Shown here piece by piece: positions 1 through 8,719 of a DNA stretch of 64,000 bases; the first letter of the stretch is position 1; each line of letters opens with the position of its first letter. The position numbers and the translations under genes were made by a program. The notes under the pieces were generated by a model. That model was not told the origin of the DNA, did no database searches, and saw nothing but the letters and a program-made list of their open reading frames with translations. The stretch is from CAILUG01 sp038125665 (lineage in GTDB: Bacteria > Pseudomonadota > Gammaproteobacteria > Pseudomonadales > Pseudohongiellaceae): the NCBI GenBank assembly GCA_038125665.1, contig JAYPEI010000007.1:32721-96720 (forward strand), written 5' to 3'.

Positions 1-122
1 CAGTGTATTTTGGTTTATTAACGTCTTTGGCTATGGCGTTAGCGCTATTAGCTTCACTAACTTTACTGCCGTTGCTACTCTTCAGCTTTAGGCCATTGGG
101 GGCAGAAAAACTGTCTTCCTAG
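1..122 (+). CDS. C-terminal end of an RND/MMPL-type membrane exporter (partial)
   Basis: An open frame enters from the window edge (codons in register with base 3) and ends at a TAG at 120-122, giving 39 residues. They form one long hydrophobic helix, starting VYFGLLTSLAMALALLASLT and ending in a short charged tail. This glycine-leucine-rich closing helix with a Leu-Pro near its end is typical of the last transmembrane segment of MMPL/RND-superfamily exporters. Only the tail is visible, so the substrate cannot be judged. It lies about 100 bp upstream of tig on the same strand. Another polytopic membrane protein is possible. Confidence 0.55.
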   Translation, partial: VYFGLLTSLAMALALLASLTLLPLLLFSFRPLGAEKLSS

Positions 123-220
123 GGGAAGTTGTATCCTTGCGCTTCTTATGGCAATATGCGCGGCTTGAATCTAGCAAGCCTTTGTCTGCAACATATTGAA
201 TATTATAGGGTTTATTTTTC

Positions 221-1545
221 ATGCAAGTCTCTATTGAAAATCTGTCTACTCTTGAACGTAAGATGACTGTTGCTGTCCCTGCTCAGCGAATCGAAACTCA
301 AGTTGGGCAGCGTCTTAAAGAAGCTGCTAAAACTGTCCAGTTAAAGGGTTTTCGTAAGGGCAAAGTACCAATGAAAGTAGTTCAGGATCGTTTCGGGGCC
401 AGTGTCCGCCAAGAAGTCCTGAGCGAATTGGTTAGTCAAACTTATTATGAAGCGCTCACTCAACAGAAGATTCGTCCTGCAGGTAACCCTCAAATCGAAC
501 CCAAAGTAATGGAAGCAGGTAAAGATCTTGAATTTATCGCAACTTTTGAAGTCTTCCCAGAAGTGACCGTGGGTGATCTGAGCAAAGTTGAAGNNNNNNN
601 NNNCTAGATAAGATGATTGAAACTTTACGCACTCAACGTCAAACTTTTCAAGATGTGGATCGCGCAGCCACCAACGGTGATCAACTCAATATAGATTTTG
701 TTGGTACTTTCGCTAATGGTGAAAAAGCCGGTGAAGAGTTTTCAGGAGGAACAGCTAAGGGCACTAAGCTAGTCTTAGGTTCTGGACGCATGATTAATGG
801 CTTTGAGAGTGGACTAGTAGGCACCCAAAAAGGAGAAGAGTGTAAACTTTCTTTGACCTTCCCAGAAAACTACCACAGTGAAGCTTTGGCAGGTAGGGAT
901 GTGGAATTTAAGGTGACTGTGAATGCTGTACAAGAACCTATACTACCAGCCTTAGACGATACTTTCTTTGCATCTTTTGATGTTAAAGAGGGTGGTATGG
1001 AGAAATTCCGTGCTGAAGTTAAAAGTAACATGGCTCGTGAACTCAAAAATGCCGTCAAAAATTCTATACGGAATCAAATTATTGATGGTTTAGTCGGACT
1101 TCATAAAATCGAACTTCCAAAATCACTTGTGGAGGGAGAGATTAATACGCTGAGACAACAAACCCTTGAACAGTACGGGGGCAGTCTTAAGAATATCGAC
1201 ACTAGTATGTTGCCAGCAGAACTTTTCAAAGAGCAGGCTGAGCGCCGTGTGACTTTAGGGTTGGTGATGAATGAACTAGTTCAGATCAAAAATCTTTCAG
1301 TTGATGCTGCCAAAGTTCGGAGTTTGGTTGAGGAAATGGCTGAAAGTTACGAGCAGCCTGACGAAGTGGTTAAGTGGTACTACAGTAATAAAGAGCAAAT
1401 GCAACAAATTGAATCCATTGCAATGGAAGAAGCCGTAATAGAGACAGTACTTGAAGCAGCTAAAATTTCTGAAACGGTCTGTAGCTACGAAGAGGCGTTG
1501 AAACCTGTAGAGAAAGCAGCGGAGAAATTATCTGAGGAAGGTTAA
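221..1545 (+). CDS. tig: Trigger factor (ribosome-associated chaperone and peptidyl-prolyl isomerase), split by an assembly gap
   Basis: Trigger factor binds the large ribosomal subunit at the exit tunnel and shields nascent chains. Residues 1-124 carry the N-terminal domain with the ribosome-docking signature GFRKGKVP at residues 43-50. After the gap come the FKBP-type PPIase domain (segment with NIDFVGTF and GSGRMINGFESGL) and the helical C-terminal substrate cradle (ELFKEQAERRVTLGLVMNEL). Ten N at 594-603 shift the frame, so the gene looks like two ORFs (221-607 and 613-1545). The protein before the gap ends at VE and resumes at LDKMIETL. Against E. coli trigger factor (recalled) about ten residues are missing, implying a true gap near 29 nt and a protein of about 447 aa. 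It heads the tig-clpP-clpX-lon cluster. The break is assembly, not a pseudogene. Confidence 0.95.
594..603. other. Assembly gap (10 N placeholder) inside tig
   Basis: Exactly ten N interrupt tig. The reading frame before and after is compatible only if the real gap length is 2 modulo 3. Alignment by eye with E. coli trigger factor suggests roughly 29 nt. Ten is therefore a nominal scaffold spacer. Confidence 0.95.
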
Positions 1546-1599
1546 CTCAAAAAATATAGGACATTATAACTGCTAGTTACTACTATTGTTGTAGATTCT

Positions 1600-1612
1600 A
1601 GAGGGACCCTCT
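1600..1612. repeat. Short near-palindrome AGAGGGACCCTCT between tig and clpP
   Basis: Six-base arms AGAGGG and CCCTCT flank a single A, 28 nt before the clpP start. It could be a protein-binding site. It is too tight to form an RNA hairpin. No known operator is recognised. Confidence 0.25.
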
Positions 1613-1640
1613 TGCCTTTATAATATAGGAAATTATAGAT

Positions 1641-2264
1641 ATGTATAAACATGAGCTACTCGATGCATTGATTCCTATGGTCGTCGAACAAACTTCTCGG
1701 GGTGAGCGGTCCTACGATATCTATTCTAGACTTCTGAAGGAGCGGGTTATTTTCATGGTTGGTCAGGTCGAAGATCATATGGCTAACTTGGTTGTCGCTC
1801 AGTTACTGTTTTTGGAATCAGAAAATCCAGATAAAGATATCCATCTTTACATAAACTCCCCGGGAGGATCTGTGACTGCTGGCTTGTCCATTTACGATAC
1901 CATGCAGTTCATTAAACCCGATGTGAGTACCATGTGCATAGGTCAAGCTGCTAGTATGGGTGCCTTATTACTCGCTGGTGGTGCTACTGGAAAAAGATAT
2001 GCATTACCTAATTCACGTATGATGATTCACCAACCTTCGGGTGGTTTTCAGGGACAGGCCTCTGATATCCACATACAGGCTAAGGAAATTTTGAACATTA
2101 AAGAGAAGCTCAACAAGATTTTGTCTTTACATACAGGTCAATCAGAGGAAGTCATTGCACATGATACTGACCGTGACACTTTCATGAGCGCTAGTTCTGC
2201 AGTTGAATACGGTCTGATTGATCAGGTTTTAAATAGTCGTCAAGCCTCCGAAGAAGCCAAATAA
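1641..2264 (+). CDS. clpP: ATP-dependent Clp protease proteolytic subunit ClpP
   Basis: ClpP forms the tetradecameric serine-protease barrel that degrades substrates unfolded by ClpX (encoded next) or ClpA. The 207-residue protein has the family length. The catalytic triad is visible: Ser105 in GQAASMGA, His130 in MMIHQPSGG and Asp179 in HDTDRDTF, with spacing identical to the E. coli enzyme. The oligomer/oxyanion segment INSPGGSVTAG is at residues 71-81. The ATG start has an AGGAA ribosome-binding site 8-9 nt upstream. The gene sits 95 bp after tig and 242 bp before clpX, the usual tig-clpP-clpX-lon order. A heat-shock promoter is expected in this family but I could not pick a convincing one. 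Confidence 0.98.
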   Translation: MYKHELLDALIPMVVEQTSRGERSYDIYSRLLKERVIFMVGQVEDHMANLVVAQLLFLESENPDKDIHLYINSPGGSVTAGLSIYDTMQFIKPDVSTMCIGQAASMGALLLAGGATGKRYALPNSRMMIHQPSGGFQGQASDIHIQAKEILNIKEKLNKILSLHTGQSEEVIAHDTDRDTFMSASSAVEYGLIDQVLNSRQASEEAK

Positions 2265-2381
2265 ATCTTCACATTCAAAAAAATCTAAAAAATCTGTTAA
2301 TTTTGGCTTGTAAAACGATTGCTATGCCTTCATCTTACACGTGAAGTCAAACGAAGTTGTTTGATTTAACTAATGGATTAA

Positions 2382-2401
2382 AACTTACAGCCCCGTAAGT
2401 T
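2382..2401 (+). other. Stem-loop in the clpP-clpX intergenic region
   Basis: Arms AACTTAC (2382-2388) and GTAAGTT (2395-2401) pair perfectly around the loop AGCCCC. It lies about 120 bp after clpP and is not followed by a clear T tract, so it may attenuate or stabilise the transcript rather than terminate it. Confidence 0.4.
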
Positions 2402-2448
2402 ATCGTTTGCAAGAGCATTCCAATTAACTTAGGGGTTTGAAGATAATA

Positions 2449-2486
2449 TCTAGACAGCGTCTAGAAACTTTTTAGAAAGTTATAAT
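2449..2486 (+). promoter_or_regulatory. Inverted repeat plus perfect -10 box just upstream of clpX
   Basis: TCTAGAC (2449-2455) and GTCTAGA (2459-2465) form a perfect 7-bp inverted repeat with loop AGC. A TATAAT hexamer follows at 2481-2486, which would start transcription near 2493 and give a very short leader before the clpX ATG at 2507. No good -35 box is seen at the right spacing; the repeat sits about where one would be. This fits an activator- or repressor-bound promoter, but that is inference. Confidence 0.35.
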
Positions 2487-2506
2487 GATTAATAGTGAGA
2501 AGATAA

Positions 2507-3802
2507 ATGGCGGGTGATAAGCACAAAGATGACAATGGCAAAATGCTTTACTGCTCTTTTTGCGGTAAAAGCCAGCACGAAGTACGTAAACTGATTGCTG
2601 GGCCTAATGTTTTTGTGTGTGATGAATGTGTTGATTTATGTAACGATATCATTCGCGAGGAAATTCAGGATCGTGGCATAGAACGTGCTCGGGGTGATAA
2701 GCAGTTGCCCACTCCAGTCGAAATCTGTGAAACTTTAGATAGTTACGTCATTGACCAACAACAAGCGAAGAAAATTCTCTCTGTAGCTGTTTATAACCAT
2801 TACAAACGTCTCAATTATCACCGTGGTTCCGACGATGTTGAACTTTCAAAAAGCAACATTCTGATTATCGGTCCAACCGGTACTGGAAAAACACTATTGG
2901 CTGAGACTTTGGCAAGGCTTCTTGATGTTCCATTCACCATTGCAGATGCCACAACCCTGACCGAAGCTGGTTATGTAGGTGAGGACGTTGAAAATATCAT
3001 TCAAAAGCTACTACAGAAGTGTGACTACGATGTAGAAAAAGCCCAGATGGGGATAGTGTACGTAGATGAAATTGATAAGATATCTCGTAAGTCAGATAAC
3101 CCTTCGATTACACGAGATGTATCCGGAGAGGGAGTTCAACAGGCTCTGTTGAAATTAATAGAAGGCACAATAGCCTCAGTACCACCTCAAGGTGGCCGCA
3201 AACATCCTCAACAAGAATTTCTTCAAGTAGATACTCGTAACATTTTATTCATATGTGGAGGAGCTTTTGCCGGTTTGGATAGAATAATTCGAGATCGTTC
3301 AGAAAAAAGCGGTATTGGCTTTTCTGCAACTGTTCGAAGTAAAGATCTCAATGCAAGTGTGGGTGAGACACTTCAAGAAGTTGAACCAGAGGATCTGGTT
3401 AAATTCGGCTTGATACCTGAATTTGTGGGACGTTTACCTATGATAGCTTCTCTTAATGAGCTTGATGTAGATGCTCTCGTTAGAATTTTAAAAGAACCAA
3501 AAAATTCCCTCACCAAGCAATATGTAAAATTGTTTGAAATGGAAGGTGTCGAAATCCAATTTAGGGATGATGCGTTGTATGCTGTAGCTGAAAAGGCTCA
3601 TGAACGTAAAACAGGTGCTCGTGGGTTGCGGGCCATCATGGAAAATGTGCTACTCGACACCATGTACAAGATCCCATCTGCCAAAAATGTCACCAAAGTG
3701 ATCATTGATGAAGCGGTTATTAGGGGTGAATCTGAGCCATTACTCATGTATGAAAATGAAGCACAGGAAGAAGCCCCAGCTACAGTAAATGCCAAAAAAT
3801 AA
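2507..3802 (+). CDS. clpX: ClpX, AAA+ unfoldase subunit of the ClpXP protease
   Basis: ClpX recognises degrons, unfolds the protein with ATP and feeds it to ClpP. In the 431-aa sequence the N-terminal zinc-binding domain has Cys16, Cys19, Cys38 and Cys41. Walker A is GPTGTGKT (122-129) and Walker B is VYVDEID (184-190). The substrate-gripping pore loop GYVG is at 155-158, the RKH loop reads GGRKHPQQ, and the ClpP-docking IGF loop appears as SGIGFSA. Length is close to E. coli (424 aa). A GAGAAG ribosome-binding site lies just upstream. It is followed 17 bp later by lon, so both may share a transcript. Confidence 0.98.
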   Translation: MAGDKHKDDNGKMLYCSFCGKSQHEVRKLIAGPNVFVCDECVDLCNDIIREEIQDRGIERARGDKQLPTPVEICETLDSYVIDQQQAKKILSVAVYNHYKRLNYHRGSDDVELSKSNILIIGPTGTGKTLLAETLARLLDVPFTIADATTLTEAGYVGEDVENIIQKLLQKCDYDVEKAQMGIVYVDEIDKISRKSDNPSITRDVSGEGVQQALLKLIEGTIASVPPQGGRKHPQQEFLQVDTRNILFICGGAFAGLDRIIRDRSEKSGIGFSATVRSKDLNASVGETLQEVEPEDLVKFGLIPEFVGRLPMIASLNELDVDALVRILKEPKNSLTKQYVKLFEMEGVEIQFRDDALYAVAEKAHERKTGARGLRAIMENVLLDTMYKIPSAKNVTKVIIDEAVIRGESEPLLMYENEAQEEAPATVNAKK

Positions 3803-3819
3803 GAGCTATAACCTATATT

Positions 3820-6219
3820 ATGGAAAAAACCTCAAATCAAGCTTTACCCTTTCTACCATTACGTGGAGTGGTAATTTATCCTCAAATAGTTCATCCATTA
3901 TTCGTTGCTAGACAGAAGTCTATCAATGCACTTAAAGCTGCTATGGCTAGTGATAAAAAAGTGGTGCTGGCGGCACAAAAACGCCAAAGTGATAACGAAC
4001 CTGGCAAAGAAGACCTCTATACGATTGGTACTATTGGTACAGTTCTACAATTGATGCATGTTAATGACGGTACAGTAAAAGTTCTTATTGAGGGCTTGGA
4101 ACGGGTACAGCTGAAAAATTTTAATTTCGACGATGACTTTTGCAAAGTTGATATCACTCCTTTACATCCCTCAGATGAAGAGGATAAAGAACTGGATGCT
4201 CTCGTGCGTTCATTACTATCTCAATTTGACCAATTTGTACAAATGGGTAAAAAAATTACTCCTGAGGTTCTTGCCTCTATAAGCAGTATTGATGATCCTA
4301 GTCGTCTTGTTGATACTATTGCCTCCCATATGTCTTTCCCCTTGGTGGAGAAGCAGAACATTCTCGAGCTCACTAATCTAAAAGCTCGTATAGATCACTT
4401 GATGTCACTCATAGAGTCAGAAATTGAAATTATCAATGTTGAGCGCCGTATACGTGGTCGTGTTAAAAAACAGATGGAAAAGAGTCAGCGTGAGTATTAT
4501 CTCAATGAGCAGCTCAAAGCAATTCAACGTGAAATGGGTGACGTAGAAGAAGGCCCCAATGAAGCAGAAGAGCTTAAGCGGAAGATTGATGAGTCTGGTA
4601 TGAGTGAAGAGGCACAAAGCAAAGCTAGTGCCGAATTAAATAAATTAAAAATGATGTCCCCCATGTCCTCTGAAGCCTCAGTCGTGCGTAGTTATCTCGA
4701 CTGGATGCTTAACATCCCCTGGAAGAAAAGGAGTCGTATCCAAACTGATTTGGAGCGTGCAGAAGCCATTCTTGAAGAAGATCACTACGGACTGAAAGAT
4801 GTAAAAGAACGTATTCTTGAATATCTTGCTGTGCAAAGGCGCGTGAAAAAATTGAAGGGCCCTATTTTATGTCTTGTCGGGCCTCCTGGTGTGGGTAAAA
4901 CTTCTTTGGGTGAGTCTCTAGCAAGAGCTACTGGAAGAAAGTTTGTTCGCATGGCTTTGGGTGGAGTTCGAGACGAAGCAGAAATACGTGGGCACCGAAG
5001 AACTTATATCGGATCTTTGCCAGGTAAAGTGATTCAAAAGATGGCCAAAGTTGGCGTTAAAAACCCACTAATCCTGCTGGATGAAATTGATAAGATGGGC
5101 ATGGACCATCGTGGGGACCCTGCCTCAGCACTTCTAGAGGTTCTTGACCCTGAACAGAACCATAACTTCAATGACCACTACCTCGAAGTAGACTATGATT
5201 TGTCTGAGGTCATGTTTGTCTGTACCTCCAATTCAATGAATATTCCTCCCGCTTTGCTTGATAGAATGGAAGTCATTCGTTTACCTGGATATACCGAAGA
5301 TGAAAAACTAAACATAGCTACACGTTATTTATTGCCTAAACAGATGAAGAATAATGGTATCAAGGATAAGGAATTAGATATTGATGTGCCAACAATATTA
5401 GATATTATCCGTTTCTATACTCGAGAAGCTGGTGTGCGCAACCTTGAACGTGAGATTGCTAAGGTTTGCCGTAAATTTGTTCGTGAAGCGGGCATGAACA
5501 AAAATTCTCAAACACGGATAATCACCCCAGGCGATCTAGAGCATTTTGCAGGTGTTCAGCGTTATGATTATGGACGCGCTGAAGAGTTAGATACGATTGG
5601 GAAGGTAAATGGCCTTGCTTGGACGAGTGTCGGCGGGGAGTTGTTAACTATTGAAGCCGTGTCCATGCCTGGGAAAGGCAAAGTGAGCATGACAGGAAAG
5701 CTCGGTGATGTCATGCAGGAATCTATAACAGCTGCCATGACTGTGGTTCGTTCACGTAGTGCTTCTTTAGGTATTGAAAGTAATTTTTATGAAGACAGAG
5801 ATGTACACATTCACGTTCCAGAAGGAGCAACACCTAAAGATGGGCCGAGTGCAGGTATAGGTATGTGTACGGCAATTGTTTCAGTTCTTGGGGAAATTCC
5901 TGTACGCAAAGACGTTGCCATGACCGGCGAGATTACCTTGAGAGGTCAGGTGTTACCAATCGGTGGCTTAAAAGAAAAATTACTTGCTGCTCACCGTGGG
6001 AACATTAAAACTGTTATAATTCCAAAGGAAAATGAAAGAGACTTAAAAGAGATACCTGATAAGATCAAAGAAGAGCTACAAATTCGACCGGTTAAGTGGA
6101 TCGATGAAGTACTGCAAATAGCTCTCCAGTACATGCCGAGCCCTCAAATAGGCACAAAAACCACACTAAAGGGCGGTAAAACGAAATCCAAGGTCAAAAA
6201 AGTAATTAGTACACATTAA
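3820..6219 (+). CDS. lon: Lon protease (ATP-dependent serine protease La)
   Basis: Lon is a cytosolic hexameric AAA+ protease that removes misfolded and short-lived regulatory proteins. The 799-aa sequence has the N-terminal substrate domain (LPLRGVVIYP near residue 10), a coiled-coil linker, Walker A GPPGVGKTS, Walker B LILLDEIDK, and the C-terminal protease domain. The catalytic dyad is Ser677 in PKDGPSAG and Lys720 in GGLKEK, 43 residues apart as in E. coli (679/722). The C-terminal tail is basic. The ATG follows clpX by 17 bp with no strong ribosome-binding site, suggesting coupling to clpX. Downstream is hupB, the common order. Confidence 0.98.
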   Translation: MEKTSNQALPFLPLRGVVIYPQIVHPLFVARQKSINALKAAMASDKKVVLAAQKRQSDNEPGKEDLYTIGTIGTVLQLMHVNDGTVKVLIEGLERVQLKNFNFDDDFCKVDITPLHPSDEEDKELDALVRSLLSQFDQFVQMGKKITPEVLASISSIDDPSRLVDTIASHMSFPLVEKQNILELTNLKARIDHLMSLIESEIEIINVERRIRGRVKKQMEKSQREYYLNEQLKAIQREMGDVEEGPNEAEELKRKIDESGMSEEAQSKASAELNKLKMMSPMSSEASVVRSYLDWMLNIPWKKRSRIQTDLERAEAILEEDHYGLKDVKERILEYLAVQRRVKKLKGPILCLVGPPGVGKTSLGESLARATGRKFVRMALGGVRDEAEIRGHRRTYIGSLPGKVIQKMAKVGVKNPLILLDEIDKMGMDHRGDPASALLEVLDPEQNHNFNDHYLEVDYDLSEVMFVCTSNSMNIPPALLDRMEVIRLPGYTEDEKLNIATRYLLPKQMKNNGIKDKELDIDVPTILDIIRFYTREAGVRNLEREIAKVCRKFVREAGMNKNSQTRIITPGDLEHFAGVQRYDYGRAEELDTIGKVNGLAWTSVGGELLTIEAVSMPGKGKVSMTGKLGDVMQESITAAMTVVRSRSASLGIESNFYEDRDVHIHVPEGATPKDGPSAGIGMCTAIVSVLGEIPVRKDVAMTGEITLRGQVLPIGGLKEKLLAAHRGNIKTVIIPKENERDLKEIPDKIKEELQIRPVKWIDEVLQIALQYMPSPQIGTKTTLKGGKTKSKVKKVISTH

Positions 6220-6233
6220 ATTTAAGTTTTGAG

Positions 6234-6263
6234 TTGACAGCCTTTCGTGGCCATTGATATAAA
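6234..6263 (+). promoter_or_regulatory. Strong sigma-70-type promoter for hupB
   Basis: A perfect -35 box TTGACA (6234-6239) is followed 18 bp later by TATAAA (6258-6263), preceded by TGA at 6255-6257 as an extended -10 element. Transcription would begin near 6270, giving a leader of about 40 nt with an AAAGGGGA ribosome-binding site before the GTG start of hupB. This is one of the clearest promoters in the window. Confidence 0.7.
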
Positions 6264-6308
6264 AACTGCACAACTTATCATAAACTAAACTATCAGAAAG
6301 GGGACACA

Positions 6309-6581
6309 GTGAACAAACAAGATCTTATAGATTCTGTAGCTGAAGCTACTGATATGCCAAAATCTGCAGCAGGACGTGCTGTTGATGCTGTTATTGAATC
6401 CATCACCGGTGCATTAAAAGCTGGTGACAGTGTTTCTCTAGTAGGTTTTGGTACCTTTACAGTAAAAGAGCGAGCAGCTCGTCAGGGTCGTAACCCGAAG
6501 ACTGGTGAGACAATAAATATTGCAGCAGCTAAAGTGCCTGGCTTCAAAGCTGGCAAAGGCCTTAAAGACGCTGTTAAATAG
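6309..6581 (+). CDS. hupB: DNA-binding protein HU-beta
   Basis: HU is an abundant nucleoid protein that bends and compacts DNA. The 90-residue product matches the family length throughout. It begins MNKQDLIDSVAEA, has the GFGTF turn and the arm motif GRNPKTGE that inserts into the minor groove, and ends with KAGKGLKDAVK. The start is GTG, supported by the purine-rich AAAGGGGA 4-5 nt upstream. It has its own strong promoter and a clear terminator, so it is probably transcribed alone as well as from lon read-through. HU-beta rather than HU-alpha is inferred from its place after lon. Confidence 0.96.
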   Translation: MNKQDLIDSVAEATDMPKSAAGRAVDAVIESITGALKAGDSVSLVGFGTFTVKERAARQGRNPKTGETINIAAAKVPGFKAGKGLKDAVK

Positions 6582-6662
6582 ATTCAAACTTCGTCTCTTT
6601 GTTCCCCATCGCTTCAGCCCAGAATGGGGTTTAAGCTAGAGAGCTTTTTAGCGTAAAATAAG

Positions 6663-6688
6663 GCACATCTATGGATGTGCTTTTTTTT
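6663..6688 (+). terminator. Rho-independent terminator after hupB
   Basis: GCACATC (6663-6669) pairs with GATGTGC (6674-6680) around the loop TATG and is followed directly by eight T (6681-6688). A second weaker stem, AAGCT/AGCTT with a short T run, lies just before it at 6633-6649. Confidence 0.85.
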
Positions 6689-6715
6689 GGATGTTTTTTT
6701 GATTAATACTGTAGA

Positions 6716-6745
6716 TTGACTCCTTTCAGAGCATCCTGATTAACT
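6716..6745 (+). promoter_or_regulatory. Possible promoter for ppiD
   Basis: TTGACT (6716-6721) is followed 18 bp later by TTAACT (6740-6745), preceded by TGA as an extended -10 element. The -10 hexamer is poor, so this is only a candidate. ppiD starts at 6800. Confidence 0.3.
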
Positions 6746-6799
6746 ACTGGGTAGATCGCAATCTGTCACGACTACCTTATCATATAGGACTTTCAGCTT

Positions 6800-8719
6800 A
6801 TGCTGCAAAAAATTCGTGATAATACACAAGGCCTGATCGCAAAAATATTTGTGGGATTTCTAGTGCTGATCTTTGCCCTTTTTGGGGTAGAAACTCTCGT
6901 TGGAACATATCTCAACCAAACCGCTGAGTTAGAAGTTAACGGAGAATCAATCACTACTTCTGAAATAGAATCACTGGTGCAGAACAAACTCCAAGAATAT
7001 TATCGTTCCTTGGGTGATGATGCTAATTATGAATCTATAGACACTCAGAGGTTTCGTGTAGATGCAGTAAACGAGTTAATACAAAGAGAGCTACTTAGGC
7101 AGCTAGCAGAAAATAATGGAATCGATGTGGCAGGTGTTACAATTGATCGGATTATTATGCAAACTCCTGATTTTCAGGTTGAAGGTAAATATAATGATGA
7201 AAGAGCAACTTTGTTGCTAACAAGCTCTGGGCTTACACCACAGGGGTATAGATCTAATCTACGAGAGCAGTTACGATTAAACCAAGTGGTCTCTGCTTTT
7301 AATTCGAGTGCGTTTGTTACGGAAGCAGAAGTTGAAAAGCTTGGCGCTATTGTTAATGAGAAACGCGATATACGCTTACTTGGTTTAGCTTTAGATCCTA
7401 CAACTGTTGACACTCAAGTTACTGATGAGGAAATCGACAGTTACTACGTGGCTAATACTGAGTCTTTCCTCATACCAGAGGCAGTTAAAATTTCTTGGCT
7501 TTCCTTAGATAAAAACCGACTTTTTGAAGAAGTATCCATTGCAGATGACACTGTTAAAGCTGCTTACGAACAAGAAGTTGCTGCTTTTAATGCTCAGACT
7601 GAACGTCGTGCTGCGCATATACTGTTAGGCGCAACTAATGAAGAAGAATATACAGCAGCTGAAGACAAAGCCCTGGAATTAAAAGCTCGACTTGACGCAG
7701 GTGAAGACTTTACCGAGCTAGCACTGGAATTCTCTCAAGATGAAGGTTCAGCTCAGGTTGGTGGTGACTTAGGGTACACAAGAGGTGATTCTTTTGTTGA
7801 AGAATTTGAAGCTGCGTTGGCAGGACTCGAAATAGACGAAGTTTCCAACCCAGTACGGACTGAATTTGGTTTTCACCTTATAAAACTTCTCGATATTGAG
7901 GCAACGACTCCGCCGAATTATGAAGAACGGTATGAAGCCCTTGCTCGAGAATTAAAAGATCAGGAAGTTAATCGTCTTTTTGTAGAAAAATCTGAAGAAA
8001 TGGGGAATTTGGCTTTCGAGTCAGTTGATCTCGAGGATCCAGCGAGTATTTTAGGTTTGGAGCCTCAGACTTCTGAGTTCTTTAGTCGAACCGGTGGGGA
8101 AGGTATAGCCGCTCTTTCTTCGGTAATTAATGCAAGCTTTAGTGAAGATGTTTTAGAAGAGGGTTTGAACAGTGATTTGATCAATCTAGATGAGAACACT
8201 GCCATTGTTTTACGTGTAGTGGATCATCGCGTACAAAGTTTAGATCCATTGGATAACGTTCGTGATGGTATTTTGGAAAGTATCCTCACTCAAAGAATGG
8301 AGGAACAAACAAGGTTAACTGGAGACTCAATCGTTGCCAGTCTTGAGAGTGGACAGAATGTCGATTCCTTGTTAACGACACTTGGACTGAGCTGGGAATC
8401 TTTTGACGGGGTTAAGAGAGATTCTAATGATGTGCCTCCAGTAGTCATCGAGCAAGTTTTCAGCATGGCTGCACCAGAAGAGGGCTCTGTATCTGTGCGT
8501 GGGTTTAAATTGCCTGGTGGTGAGTATGCTGTGGCTCAAGTCTTTCGTGTAATGCCAGGTAGTAAGGAAGAAATGCCTCCTGAGGAAATTAGTGCTATGC
8601 GTAAATTTCTTCAACAACAGGCTGCCTCGGCGGATTTTGCGAGCTTTTACTTAACTTTAGAAGACAATGCTGAAATTACAGGCAGATCAAGTGCTCTTGA
8701 ATCAAGTCAAACTTTCTAA
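6800..8719 (+). CDS. ppiD: Periplasmic folding chaperone PpiD (membrane-anchored, parvulin-like)
   Basis: PpiD is anchored in the inner membrane next to the Sec translocon and helps newly exported proteins. The 639-aa protein has one N-terminal transmembrane helix (about residues 12-34), a SurA-like N-terminal chaperone region, a parvulin/PpiC rotamase domain (about 267-368, from AAHILLG to FGFHLIKL) and a second, divergent C-terminal repeat. The length agrees with E. coli PpiD (623 aa). The start was chosen so that the positively charged residues precede the membrane helix. Its stop codon overlaps the stop of the convergent oppF by 4 bp, leaving no room for a terminator between them. Confidence 0.93.
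   Translation: MLQKIRDNTQGLIAKIFVGFLVLIFALFGVETLVGTYLNQTAELEVNGESITTSEIESLVQNKLQEYYRSLGDDANYESIDTQRFRVDAVNELIQRELLRQLAENNGIDVAGVTIDRIIMQTPDFQVEGKYNDERATLLLTSSGLTPQGYRSNLREQLRLNQVVSAFNSSAFVTEAEVEKLGAIVNEKRDIRLLGLALDPTTVDTQVTDEEIDSYYVANTESFLIPEAVKISWLSLDKNRLFEEVSIADDTVKAAYEQEVAAFNAQTERRAAHILLGATNEEEYTAAEDKALELKARLDAGEDFTELALEFSQDEGSAQVGGDLGYTRGDSFVEEFEAALAGLEIDEVSNPVRTEFGFHLIKLLDIEATTPPNYEERYEALARELKDQEVNRLFVEKSEEMGNLAFESVDLEDPASILGLEPQTSEFFSRTGGEGIAALSSVINASFSEDVLEEGLNSDLINLDENTAIVLRVVDHRVQSLDPLDNVRDGILESILTQRMEEQTRLTGDSIVASLESGQNVDSLLTTLGLSWESFDGVKRDSNDVPPVVIEQVFSMAAPEEGSVSVRGFKLPGGEYAVAQVFRVMPGSKEEMPPEEISAMRKFLQQQAASADFASFYLTLEDNAEITGRSSALESSQTF

Noticed and set aside
221..1545. tig as a frameshifted pseudogene
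   Set aside because: The break coincides with ten N, and both sides are well conserved trigger factor; an assembly gap explains it.
1619..1624. Perfect TATAAT just before clpP
   Set aside because: A start from this box would fall at about 1631, leaving out the AGGAA ribosome-binding site, and no -35 box is properly placed.
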